A stretch of 24,914 nt of DNA from Actinomycetota bacterium (GTDB lineage: Bacteria > Actinomycetota > Thermoleophilia > Gaiellales > Gaiellaceae), in the NCBI GenBank assembly GCA_019236545.1, contig JAFAIV010000326.1:1-24914 (forward strand), written 5' to 3'. Within the stretch, counting starts at the first letter, position 1. Each line of letters begins with the position of its first letter. Under the pieces are notes generated by a model. That model was not told where the DNA came from and ran no database searches. It saw nothing but the letters and a program-made list of their open reading frames with translations. Positions 1 to 7,089 of the stretch are shown piece by piece. The position numbers and the translations under genes were made by a program.

Positions 1-1098
1 GGCGCCGGCCCCGGCGGCTCGACCGCGGCGTACCGGCTCGCGTCCGCCGGCGCGTCCGTCCTCCTGGTCGACAAGGCCGCGTTCCCTCGCGACAAGCCAT
101 GTGGCGGCGGCGTGACCGGGCGCGCGGCGCGGCTGCTCCCGTTCGCGATCGACGAGGTCGTCGAGCACACGGTCGACCGGATGGCGTGCGGGCTCCGCTA
201 CCGCTCGCACTTCACGCGGCAGGCGCGGGAGCCGCTCGCCTACATGACGCAGCGAAGGCGGCTCGACCACTTCCTCCTGCAGCAGGCGGCCGCCGCCGGG
301 GCGGACGTGCGCGAGGACGTGCGCGTCGCGGACGTGCGCGAGGGCGGGCTGACCGTTGACGGGGAGGACGTCGAGGCGCGGATCGTGATCGGCGCCGACG
401 GCTGCAACGGCTCCTCGGCGAAGGCACTCGGGCTCGCGGAGGACGTCGTCCACGGCGTCGCGCTCGAGGCGAACTACCCGTACGACGAGCGGTTCGCGCG
501 GACGATGCTGCTCGAGATCGCGGTCATCCGCGGCGGCTACGGCTGGATCTTCCCGAAGGGCGACCACGTCAACGTCGGTGTCGGCGGCAACGGGGAGGAG
601 GGGCCGCGCCTGCGCGCCGAGCTCGCGCGGATGTGCGAGCGCTACGGGATCGACCCGGACGCGGGCACGGAGACGCGCGGCTACCGGCTGCCGCTGCGGC
701 GGACGGGGACGCGGCTCGCGCGCGGGCGCACGGCGGTGATCGGGGATGCGGCCGGGCTCGTCGACCCGTTCTCCGGCGACGGGATGTACGAGGCGTTCTA
801 CTCGGCGAAGCTCGTCGCGGAGGCGGCGCTCGACGTGCTCGCCGGCCGCGCCGACGGCCTCGAGCCGTACGAGGCCGCGGTCGAGCGGCGGATCACGCCG
901 CTCACGCGGGCGGGCTGGGGCGCGAAGCTCGCGTTCGAGCGCTTCCCGCGCACGACGTACGCGCTCGCGCGAATGCCCGTGACGTTCCGGGCGCTCGAGA
1001 AGCTCCTCCGCGGCGAGCTCCCGGAGCCGAAGGCCGCCCGCGGCGCCGAGCGTGTCGCGATCCGCGCGATCTACGCCGTCGCGCGCCGCGCCGCCTGA
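1..1098 (+). CDS. Geranylgeranyl reductase family FAD-dependent oxidoreductase (5' end cut by window)
   Basis: The reading frame is open from base 1, so the start codon lies outside the window; 365 codons are visible. It opens inside a Rossmann dinucleotide fold (GAGPGGSTAA, visible residues 1-10). The family hallmark KPCGGGV follows near residue 33, a GADGCNGSS segment comes mid-protein, and GDAAGLVDPFSGDGMYEA forms the second FAD contact. This order is typical of geranylgeranyl/digeranylgeranyl reductases and related menaquinone or halogenase-like flavoproteins, which reduce isoprenoid double bonds at the membrane. The exact substrate cannot be read from sequence. No operon partner is visible upstream. 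The downstream pilT1 start lies 57 bases after the stop, so cotranscription is possible but no functional link is implied. Confidence 0.85.
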   Translation, partial: GAGPGGSTAAYRLASAGASVLLVDKAAFPRDKPCGGGVTGRAARLLPFAIDEVVEHTVDRMACGLRYRSHFTRQAREPLAYMTQRRRLDHFLLQQAAAAGADVREDVRVADVREGGLTVDGEDVEARIVIGADGCNGSSAKALGLAEDVVHGVALEANYPYDERFARTMLLEIAVIRGGYGWIFPKGDHVNVGVGGNGEEGPRLRAELARMCERYGIDPDAGTETRGYRLPLRRTGTRLARGRTAVIGDAAGLVDPFSGDGMYEAFYSAKLVAEAALDVLAGRADGLEPYEAAVERRITPLTRAGWGAKLAFERFPRTTYALARMPVTFRALEKLLRGELPEPKAARGAERVAIRAIYAVARRAA

Positions 1099-1155
1099 TC
1101 ACCCGGTCGGCGGCTCATGCTCCGCTCCGGCAGCGCCGATGCAACACGTGCCGTC

Positions 1156-2274
1156 ATGGACCTGAACGTCCTGCTCCGCCGCGCCGTCGACCTGAAGGCG
1201 AGCGACATCCACCTCAAGCTGGGCCGGCCGCCGATGCTGCGCCGGGACGGCGAGCTGGAGCCGCTCGCGGACTGGCCGGACCTGACCGAGGGCGACCTCG
1301 ACGCCGCCGCCGCGCTCGTCGCGGGCGCGCGCCTCGCCGCCTTCCACCAGACCGGCGACCTCGACTGCGCCTACGACGCGCCCGACCTGCCGCGCTTCCG
1401 CGTCAACGCCTACCGGCAGCGCGGCGCCATCTCGCTCGCGCTCCGCGTCGTCCCGGCCGTCGTGCCGAGCTTCGAAGACCTCGGCCTGCCCGCCGGAGTC
1501 GGCCGGCTCGCCGGCGAGGAGCGCGGCCTCGTCCTCGTCACCGGCGCAACCGGCTCGGGGAAGACGACGACGCTCGCCGCGGTGATCGACGAGATCAACC
1601 GCACCCGGCGGAGGCACATCGTCACGATCGAGGACCCGATCGAGATCCTCCACCCGGACCGCGAGTCGATCGTCGACCAGCGCGAGGTCGGGCTCGACAC
1701 GACGTCGTTCGCGGAGGCGCTCCGCCGCGTCCTGCGCCAGGACCCGGACGTGATCCTGATCGGCGAGCTCCGCGACGCCGAGACGGCGCAGACCGCGCTC
1801 CAGGCGGCGGAATCCGGGCATCTCGTGCTCTCGACGATGCACACGATCGACGCCGCCGAGACCTGCGGCCGGCTCGTCGAGTTCTTCCCGCCGGAGAAGC
1901 AGCAGGTGATCCGCTCGATCCTCGCCGGCGTCCTGCGCGGGGTCGTCTCGCAGCGGCTGCTGCCTGCGGCCGGCGGCGGGCGCGTCGCGGCGGTCGAGGT
2001 GATGGTGACGAACGCTCGCATCGCCGACCTGATCCGCGAGGGGCGGCCGGAGGAGATCTCGGACGCGCTCGCGGAGGGTGAGTTCTTCCGCATGCAGACG
2101 TTCGCGCAGGCGCTGATCGCGCTCGTTCTCGCCGGTCGCGTCGAGCGCGAGGTCGCGGCGGCGGCGGCGACGAACCGCCACGATTTCCTGATCGCGCTCG
2201 AGCGCGAGGAGAAGCAGCGCGCGGTCGGCCCCGCGCCCGTCGTGGAGCACGGGCTCCGCGTCGCGGGGGCCTGA
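1156..2274 (+). CDS. pilT: Type IV pilus twitching ATPase, PilT-like (paralog 1)
   Basis: A 372-aa hexameric ATPase expected to power pilus disassembly at the inner face of the membrane. It shows the PilT N-terminal signature ASDIHLKLGRPP (about residues 15-26), Walker A GATGSGKT (130-137), Asp box VTIEDPIE (156-163), Walker B DPDVILIGELRD (196-207) and His box GHLVLSTMHT (221-230). I chose the ATG at 1156 because family members begin MDLNxLL; an in-frame ATG at 1117 would add 13 unconserved residues. Neither has a good Shine-Dalgarno. The C-terminal arm is divergent: where paralog 2 has SGMQTMEQAL, this protein has FFRMQTFAQAL. The stop is followed after one base by the next ATG, so it is coupled to the PilW-like prepilin gene. 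Confidence 0.9.
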   Translation: MDLNVLLRRAVDLKASDIHLKLGRPPMLRRDGELEPLADWPDLTEGDLDAAAALVAGARLAAFHQTGDLDCAYDAPDLPRFRVNAYRQRGAISLALRVVPAVVPSFEDLGLPAGVGRLAGEERGLVLVTGATGSGKTTTLAAVIDEINRTRRRHIVTIEDPIEILHPDRESIVDQREVGLDTTSFAEALRRVLRQDPDVILIGELRDAETAQTALQAAESGHLVLSTMHTIDAAETCGRLVEFFPPEKQQVIRSILAGVLRGVVSQRLLPAAGGGRVAAVEVMVTNARIADLIREGRPEEISDALAEGEFFRMQTFAQALIALVLAGRVEREVAAAAATNRHDFLIALEREEKQRAVGPAPVVEHGLRVAGA

Positions 2275-2275
2275 G

Positions 2276-2785
2276 ATGCGGCTGCGCGACGAGCACGGCT
2301 TCACCATCACCGAGCTGATCGTCGCCATGGTCGTCGGCCTCATCGTCATGACCGGGGTCGTGCAGATCATGGTCTCGGGGATGCGGACGTCCGCCGACGC
2401 GACCGCTCGGATCGCCGCGCAGCAGAACGCCCGCCTGGCGCTCGACCGGCTCGAGTACGAGGCGCGCTGCGCGACGAGCGCGACGGTCGTCGGCGGCGGC
2501 GCGGGGATCTCGCTCGTCCTACCGGCGCAGTGCTCGCACGGGACGGGGAACGTCTGCTGGGGCGTCGCGTCCGGTGTCCTGACGCGCTACCCGAGCTCGA
2601 GCTGCTCCGGCGCGAACCGGGTCTTCGTCCGCAACGTCACCTCGGCCGCGCCGTTCTCGCTCCAGCTCGTGACGGGGGACGTGCCGCGGCTGCAGATCCA
2701 GCTGTCGGTGGACACGACGAACCGGGCCTCGGACGCGCTGACCGTGAACGACACGATCACGCTCCGCAACGCGCCGCGTTCCTAG
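2276..2785 (+). CDS. Prepilin-like minor pilin, PilW type
   Basis: A 169-aa protein with a class III signal: short basic leader MRLRDEHG, cleavage expected after Gly8, then mature FTITELIVAM with Glu at +5 and a hydrophobic helix to about residue 35. The next segment (ATARIAAQQNARLALDRLEYEA) matches the start of PilW/GspJ-like minor pilins, where a polar helix precedes the globular domain. The remainder is a beta-rich domain with four cysteines (about residues 62, 88, 95, 108) that could form disulfides outside the cell. It sits one base after pilT1 and shortly before the peptidase gene that should process it. Assignment to PilW rather than another minor pilin rests on the N-terminal region and length. 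Confidence 0.82.
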   Translation: MRLRDEHGFTITELIVAMVVGLIVMTGVVQIMVSGMRTSADATARIAAQQNARLALDRLEYEARCATSATVVGGGAGISLVLPAQCSHGTGNVCWGVASGVLTRYPSSSCSGANRVFVRNVTSAAPFSLQLVTGDVPRLQIQLSVDTTNRASDALTVNDTITLRNAPRS

Positions 2786-2823
2786 GCATCAAGCGGCCTC
2801 GCGCCGCTGCCGATAGAGAAGAG

Positions 2824-3555
2824 GTGAACGCCGCGGTTGCCGTCGCCGTGCTCGCTCCGGGTCTCGCGCTGGGAAGCTTCCTCAACGTGGCCGCGCTGCG
2901 GCTGCCGACGGGGCGCTCCACGTGCCTCCACTGCGGCCACGCGATCCGCGTCCGCGACAACGTGCCGCTGCTCTCGTACCTCCTGCTCCGCGGCCGTTGC
3001 CGCGACTGCGACACGCGGATCGGCCTGCGCTACCCGCTGACGGAGGCGCTCACCGCCGCGCTCGCCGGCGCGTGCGTCCTCGCGTTCGGCGTCTCGCTCC
3101 ACGCCCTCGCGGCCACGGTGTTCTGCGCCGCGCTCGTCGCGATCTCCGCCGCTGACCTCGAGAAGCGGATCGTCCCGAACCGGATCGTCCTCCCAGCCAC
3201 CGCGGTCGTGCTCGTCCTCCAGGAGGCGCGGGCGCCGAGCATCGAGTGGCCGGCCGCCGGGCTCGCCGCCTCCGGCTTCCTCCTCGCCGCGGCGCTCCTG
3301 CACCCGCGCGGGATGGGGATGGGCGACGTGAAGCTGATGCTCCTGATCGGCGTCGCCGTCGGCCGCGCCGTGCCGATCGCGCTGCTGACGGCGCTGCTGC
3401 TCGGGCTCGTGCCGGCGGTCGTGCTCGCGCTTCGCCACGGCATGCAGGCGCGCAAGCTCGCGATCCCGTTCGCGCCGTTCCTCGCGGCCGGCGGGCTCGT
3501 CGCGCTCTTCGCGGGGCACGCGCTCCTGCGCTGGTACCTGCACCTCGGGGGATGA
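2824..3555 (+). CDS. pilD: Prepilin peptidase / N-methyltransferase (PilD)
   Basis: A 243-aa polytopic membrane enzyme that removes prepilin leader peptides and methylates the new N-terminus. It begins with the classical GLALGSFLNVAALRLP (13-28), followed by the zinc-binding tetracysteine domain (Cys34, Cys37, Cys59, Cys62). The two catalytic aspartates are Asp111 in ISAADLEKRIVPNR and Asp168 in GMGMGDVK. The remaining hydrophobic segments give the expected six to eight membrane helices. I chose the GTG at 2824; the purine-rich AGAAGAGG just before it is closer than ideal, and the frame is open further upstream only as a shadow of the prepilin gene. The stop overlaps the pilB start as ATGA at 3552-3555, indicating translational coupling. 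Confidence 0.92.
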   Translation: MNAAVAVAVLAPGLALGSFLNVAALRLPTGRSTCLHCGHAIRVRDNVPLLSYLLLRGRCRDCDTRIGLRYPLTEALTAALAGACVLAFGVSLHALAATVFCAALVAISAADLEKRIVPNRIVLPATAVVLVLQEARAPSIEWPAAGLAASGFLLAAALLHPRGMGMGDVKLMLLIGVAVGRAVPIALLTALLLGLVPAVVLALRHGMQARKLAIPFAPFLAAGGLVALFAGHALLRWYLHLGG

Positions 3556-5333
3556 ACGAGCCCCTGATCCACCTCCCGTTCCTCGGGCCGCCGAAGCCCG
3601 AGAGCGGGGAGCGGCCGCGCGGCGGCGAAGTCAACGAGCTCGGGGAGCTCGTCGCCGACCTGCTCGAGGCGACCGGGCTCGTCCCGGCCGACCGGCTCGC
3701 GGGCGCGCGCGCCCGCGCGGGCTCGCACGGCTCGCTCGCGCAGGCGCTCGTGGACGAGGGCATCGCCGGCGGCGAGGGCGTCGCCCGCGCGCTCGCCGAG
3801 CGCTACCGGCTCCCGTACGTCGACGTCCTCGCGGAGCGGCCGACGGCGGAGGCCGTCGAGCTCATCCCGGTCGCCGTCCTCGAGCGCGCGGTCGCGCTGC
3901 CGTACCGGCTCGACGGCTCGATCCTGCGCGTCGCCATCGCCGACCCGGGCGACGTCGTCGCCGTCGACGAGCTCCGCCTCGCCAGCGCGGGCCTCCAGCT
4001 CGAGCTCGCGGTCGCGGCGCGCGAGGACATCCTCGCCGAGGTCACGCGCGTTGCCCGCGCGAGCGAGGCGCTCGGAGCGCGCACGGACGACCTGGCCGAG
4101 TTCGAGGTCGTCGCCGAGGAGGAGAGCGACGACCTCGAGGTCGACGACGGCGTCTCCGACGGCCCGCTCGTGCGGCTCGTCAACTCGCTGATCTTCCAGG
4201 CGGCCGAAGACGGGGCGAGCGACATCCACGTCGAGCCGCAGGACAGCTGCCTGCTCGTCCGCTACCGCATCGACGGCGTCCTGCAGGAGGTGCAGCGCAT
4301 CCCCAAGCGGCTGTCGAGCGGCGTCGTCACCCGCCTGAAGGTGCTCGCGAAGCTCGACATCGCGGAGCGCCGGCGACCGCAGGACGGGCGCATCTCGCTG
4401 AACGCGCTCGCCGCCGGCCGCATGCTCGACATCCGCGTCGCGACGCTGCCGACCGTCGAGGGCGAGTCGGTCGTCCTCCGCCTGCTCGACAAGTCGCGCA
4501 AGGCGCCGACGCTCGAGGAGCTCGGCCTCTCCGAGCAGATGCGCACGCAGATCCGGGAGATCCTCTCCCGGCCGACCGGCGCGCTCGTCGTCACCGGCCC
4601 GACCGGCTCGGGCAAGTCGACGACGCTCTACGCGGCGCTGACCGAGATCAACAACCCCGAGGTGAACATCATCACCGTCGAGGATCCGGTCGAGTACCGG
4701 CTCGCCGGGGTCAACCAGGTGCAGATCAACCAGCGCGCCGGCCTGACGTTCGCGGTCGCTCTCCGCTCGATCCTCCGCGCCGACCCCGACGTCGTCATGG
4801 TCGGCGAGATCCGCGACGGCGAGACGGCGAAGATCTCGATCGAGGCCGCGCTCACCGGCCACCTCGTCCTCTCGACGCTGCACACGAACGACGCGCCGTC
4901 GACGCTGACGCGCCTGAACGAGATGGGCGTCGAGCCGTTCCTGACCGGCTCCGCGGTCTCCGCCGTGCTCGCGCAGCGGCTGGCGCGCCGCCTCTGCCCG
5001 CACTGCTGCCAGCTCTACTCGCCGTCCGTCGAAGAGCTGCTGCAGGCGCGCGTCTCGCCGGACATCGCCGCGATGAGCGACGGGATGAGCTTCTACCGCA
5101 AGGTCGGCTGCCCGCGTTGCAACCAGACCGGCTACCGCGGCCGGATCGGCATCTTCCAGCTGCTGACGATGACCGAGGAGATCGAGTCCCTCGCCGTCCA
5201 GCGCGCGTCGCGCGACGAGATCGAACGCGCGGCGATCCGTGGCGGGATGCGCTCGATGTGGGACGACGGGCTCTCGAAGGTCGCGCAGGGGCTGACCTCG
5301 ATCGAGGAGCTCGCCCGCGTCGTCCTCGGGTAG
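3552..5333 (+). CDS. pilB: Type IV pilus extension ATPase PilB
   Basis: A 593-aa cytoplasmic hexameric ATPase that drives pilin polymerisation. An N-terminal MshE/GspE-N type region (about 30-165) precedes a short acidic linker (186-204). The ATPase core follows: GASDIHVEPQ (221-230), Walker A GPTGSGKS (349-356), Asp box ITVEDPVEY (374-382), Walker B DPDVVMVGEIRD (411-422) and His box GHLVLSTLHT (436-445). The PilB/GspE zinc module is present as CPHC (482-485) and CPRC (520-523), which separates it from the PilT paralogs. It is the last gene of block A. Its TAG stop is the first three bases of an 81-base hairpin element. Confidence 0.95.
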   Translation: MNEPLIHLPFLGPPKPESGERPRGGEVNELGELVADLLEATGLVPADRLAGARARAGSHGSLAQALVDEGIAGGEGVARALAERYRLPYVDVLAERPTAEAVELIPVAVLERAVALPYRLDGSILRVAIADPGDVVAVDELRLASAGLQLELAVAAREDILAEVTRVARASEALGARTDDLAEFEVVAEEESDDLEVDDGVSDGPLVRLVNSLIFQAAEDGASDIHVEPQDSCLLVRYRIDGVLQEVQRIPKRLSSGVVTRLKVLAKLDIAERRRPQDGRISLNALAAGRMLDIRVATLPTVEGESVVLRLLDKSRKAPTLEELGLSEQMRTQIREILSRPTGALVVTGPTGSGKSTTLYAALTEINNPEVNIITVEDPVEYRLAGVNQVQINQRAGLTFAVALRSILRADPDVVMVGEIRDGETAKISIEAALTGHLVLSTLHTNDAPSTLTRLNEMGVEPFLTGSAVSAVLAQRLARRLCPHCCQLYSPSVEELLQARVSPDIAAMSDGMSFYRKVGCPRCNQTGYRGRIGIFQLLTMTEEIESLAVQRASRDEIERAAIRGGMRSMWDDGLSKVAQGLTSIEELARVVLG

Positions 5334-5411
5334 CTCGCGACGCTGACGCGTCGCTCGTTTCGAACGGAACTCCGCACACGGGAGAGCGCGGTCTCCCGTG
5401 TGCTTCGTGCT
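5331..5411 (+). repeat. 81-bp two-hairpin element, copy 1 (probable terminator of pilB)
   Basis: The element starts at the pilB stop codon. Hairpin 1 has arms CGACGC/GCGTCG around TGAC. A linker with AACGGAACT and CGCAC follows, then hairpin 2 with a perfect 12-bp stem (5374-5385 with 5392-5403) and loop GCGCGG, and the tail ends CGTGCT. There is no clear U-run, so termination activity is inferred from position and stem strength. An inverted copy lies at 5649-5729. Confidence 0.75.
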
Positions 5412-5648
5412 GGTGCTTGTCGCCCGCCCGCTGAGGCCGCTTCGCGGCGTCTGCGGGAGCGGGATCGGCCTCCGCCGAAGCCGGCTGCGCCTGGCTTCGC
5501 CTCCGGCTTACAACACAGAGCCGCCCGGGCGGCGGCGTAGCGGGAGCCGGAGGCGACGCTACGGCGACGCCGAGCCAGCGTCCGCGCACGCGCAGCATGC
5601 GTGGGCGCGACAGCAACCTAGCTCCACCAGCCGTCCCCCAAAGAGAAC
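5412..5648. other. Hairpin-rich spacer between the two inverted 81-bp elements
   Basis: No convincing gene is present in these 237 bases. Several further inverted repeats are visible: GCCGC/GCGGC (5436-5440 with 5444-5448), CGAAGCC/GGCTTCG (5476-5482 with 5493-5499) and CGTAGCG/CGCTACG (5536-5542 with 5557-5563). There is also a GCCGCCCGGGCGGC palindrome near 5520. Short open frames exist here but have low-complexity Arg/Ser/Ala products. The region may be a structured RNA, a dispersed repeat remnant or simply terminator-associated DNA; sequence alone does not decide. Confidence 0.5.
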
Positions 5649-5729
5649 AGCACGGAGCACGGCCGAGACCGCGCTCTCGGCCGTGCGAAGTTCCGTTTCC
5701 CAGCGAGCGGAGCGAAGCTCCGCGAGCTA
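5649..5729 (-). repeat. 81-bp two-hairpin element, copy 2 (inverted)
   Basis: On the minus strand it begins at the TAG stop of the 70-aa gene. Hairpin 1 has arms CGGAGC/GCTCCG around TTC. The linker again contains AACGGAACT and CGCAC. Hairpin 2 has a perfect 12-bp stem (5657-5668 with 5675-5686) and the same GCGCGG loop on the minus strand. The tail GTGCTCCGTGCT parallels GTGCTTCGTGCT in copy 1. Both stems differ from copy 1 by paired changes. A role as a transcription terminator or RNA end-protecting structure for the minus-strand operon is inferred. Confidence 0.75.
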
Positions 5730-5939
5730 GTTCACCTGGCAGCCGAGGTACTGCATCGCGAGCACGGCCTCCTGCACGAAGCGGAAGGCCTCGGTCGCGG
5801 TCACGAACTGGTAGAAGCGGCGCGCGCCCGTGTCCTGCGCCTCGAGCTCGACGACGGTCGAGCCGGCGCCGTCGTAGCAGCGGATGAGCGCGATCCGGCG
5901 CCCGTCCTTCAGGGCCTCCCGGACGAGCTCGGTGCTCAC
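5727..5939 (-). CDS. Small protein of unknown function, 70 aa, coupled to the upstream thioredoxin-like gene
   Basis: A 70-aa product starting at a GTG that overlaps the upstream stop (GTGA), a strong sign of translational coupling. The sequence looks like a compact alpha/beta domain: ELVREALKDGRRIALIRCYD, then VVELEAQDTGARRFYQF, then a helix TEAFRFVQEAVLAMQYLGC. Two cysteines (21 and 67) are present. There is no signal peptide or membrane segment. I do not recognise a family. Its position after the pilin and a membrane-anchored protein suggests an accessory role in pilus biogenesis, but this is only context. A longer frame through to 6461 exists, but its N-terminal part is an Arg-rich shadow of the 172-aa gene. 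The gene ends at the 81-bp repeat copy 2. Confidence 0.65.
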   Translation of the reverse strand: MSTELVREALKDGRRIALIRCYDGAGSTVVELEAQDTGARRFYQFVTATEAFRFVQEAVLAMQYLGCQVN

Positions 5940-6454
5940 CGTGCGGTGGCGGCGGCCTGGGCGACCGAGACGCTGTCGGTCGCGCCCTGGATGGCGAAGG
6001 CGACGCGGCCGCCGTGCTTGACGACGAGCGTCTCCGGGTCGGCGGGCTGCTTCACCCAGGCGTAGACGTCGACGGCGGTCGTGCCCTGCGAGACGTCGAG
6101 CGGCACGAACGCCGCGTTCGCTCGCCGCGCGCCCGCGCGCGCCTGCGCGAACAGGGCGAGGTCGTCCGGCGAGGCCGGCGAGTAGACGAAGACGACGACG
6201 GTGTCGTGCGTCTTCAGCGCGGCGCCGACCGCCGGCGGCATGGCCGGGATGACGAAGCCGGCCTTCGCGGGAGCGGCCGGCGCGGGGGACGGGGCGGCGG
6301 GAGCCGGGGTGACCGCCACGCGCGTCGGCGTCGCGGCGGGGTGGTGCGTCAGGAAGCGGTGCTTCAGCTTCGGATACTCGAGCACCCCTGCTGCGGCGAG
6401 GGCGAGGAGAAGTCCGGACAGCGCGACGATCCTGACGGGCGGCGAGAGCGTCAC
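5936..6454 (-). CDS. Membrane-anchored thioredoxin-fold-like protein lacking the CxxC motif
   Basis: A 172-aa protein from a GTG start. An N-terminal membrane helix (about residues 8-25) is followed by a Pro/Ala-rich linker (about 40-65) and a globular domain. That domain begins DTVVVFVYSPASPDDL and continues AAFVPLDVSQ, VDVYAWVKQ, ETLVVKHGGRVAFAIQG, a strand-helix pattern reminiscent of a thioredoxin fold. The usual redox site after the first strand is replaced by SPASPDD, and the protein has no cysteine, so thiol-disulfide activity is not expected. It follows the major pilin gene beyond a hairpin terminator and is coupled to the 70-aa gene. A scaffold or chaperone role outside the membrane is possible but unproven. 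Fold assignment is tentative. Confidence 0.7.
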   Translation of the reverse strand: MTLSPPVRIVALSGLLLALAAAGVLEYPKLKHRFLTHHPAATPTRVAVTPAPAAPSPAPAAPAKAGFVIPAMPPAVGAALKTHDTVVVFVYSPASPDDLALFAQARAGARRANAAFVPLDVSQGTTAVDVYAWVKQPADPETLVVKHGGRVAFAIQGATDSVSVAQAAATAR

Positions 6455-6503
6455 GCCTCACGCATCGGCAGCTTCACCCGCCCGCTTGACCCCCCGAACG
6501 AGA

Positions 6504-6529
6504 GAGGGGCGCGGTCTCCCGCGCCCCTC
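6504..6529 (-). terminator. Hairpin terminator or attenuator after the pilin gene
   Basis: Perfect 11-bp inverted repeat (6504-6514 with 6519-6529) and a 4-base loop, 27 bases past the pilin stop on the minus strand. The minus-strand 3' flank is TCTCGTTCGG, without a long U-run. It separates the pilin gene from the same-strand thioredoxin-like gene, so it could leave the pilin message more abundant than the distal genes. Confidence 0.7.
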
Positions 6530-6556
6530 CCGGCGAACCTGCGGCGATGCGAAGGA

Positions 6557-6973
6557 TCAGCTGACCGTGTAGGTACCCGCGGCGCAGGCACCCTGGGCGA
6601 CCGAGCCGGCGCCGCCGTTCCCACCCGTGTAGAAGTACGTGTGGTTGTTCTCGGTGTCCTGGATGCAGTAGCCGTCACCGGCAGCGTTCGGGCCCGCGAG
6701 GACGTGGGCGCCGACGCCGGGCGACTGGGTGCGGAGGATCGCGCCCGTGAGGCCGGTGTAGCTGTTGTTGTTCGTCTGGTAGTAGCCCTCGGCCGCCGGC
6801 ACCGCCGAGCGGACGTTGGACTCCGCGGCGGTGTCCTGCGCGGTGCCGCGGAAGCTCAGGTAGGCCGGGACCGCGACGGCGACCAGGATCCCGAGGATGA
6901 TCATGACCACGAGGAGCTCGATGAGGGTGAAGCCTTCCTCACTCGCGAGCCGCTTGCGAATCTTGTCGAGCAC
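6557..6973 (-). CDS. Type IV major pilin-like prepilin
   Basis: A 138-aa prepilin with leader VLDKIRKRLASEEG, cleavage expected after Gly14, and mature N-terminus FTLIELLVVMIILGILVAVA with Glu5 and the Pro of AVPAY near mature position 22. The mature protein is about 124 aa, a usual size for a short major pilin. Two cysteines (about residues 104 and 130) could close a D-loop. The ending GACAAGTYTVS is typical of small actinobacterial and clostridial pilins. I chose the GTG at 6973 because AAAGGAG lies six bases upstream (6980-6986), the best ribosome site in the locus; the frame stays open upstream to 7036 without conserved sequence. Its strong ribosome site, own terminator and single-gene promoter region all fit a highly expressed structural subunit. 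Confidence 0.92.
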   Translation of the reverse strand: MLDKIRKRLASEEGFTLIELLVVMIILGILVAVAVPAYLSFRGTAQDTAAESNVRSAVPAAEGYYQTNNNSYTGLTGAILRTQSPGVGAHVLAGPNAAGDGYCIQDTENNHTYFYTGGNGGAGSVAQGACAAGTYTVS

Positions 6974-7089
6974 GTGTGACTCCTTTGACGGACTGACGGT
7001 GGCGTTGCCGGGATCGGCACCGCGGCGCCGGGTCACTCACACTCGGACGAGGGAACTTGTAAGTCGTACTCCTGCCGATACGGCTTGCC
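6974..7089. promoter_or_regulatory. Divergent intergenic region between pilin and pilT2
   Basis: These 116 bases must hold the promoters for the pilin gene (-) and the pilT2-pilX block (+). The pilin Shine-Dalgarno is at 6980-6986. An imperfect 16-base palindrome lies at 7015-7030 (arms CGGCACCG and CGGCGCCG, one mismatch), and a short ACTTGTAAGT palindrome is near 7053. I see no convincing -35/-10 pair on either strand. Confidence 0.45.

Noticed and set aside
3030..5003. 657-codon minus-strand open frame opposite pilD and pilB
   Set aside because: It is antisense to two clearly conserved genes, its product is an Arg/Asp/Glu/Ala-rich low-complexity string, and it has no domain motif. Long antisense frames are expected at this GC content.
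5398..5887. Short plus-strand frames in the convergent intergenic region (5398-5730, 5597-5887)
   Set aside because: Products are Arg/Ser/Ala/Pro low complexity, they run through the hairpin repeats and into the antisense of the 70-aa gene, and no ribosome site precedes them.
5727..6461. 244-codon minus-strand frame as one protein
   Set aside because: Its first ~170 residues are Arg-rich and shadow the 172-aa gene; only the C-terminal 70 residues are protein-like, and they start at a coupled GTG.
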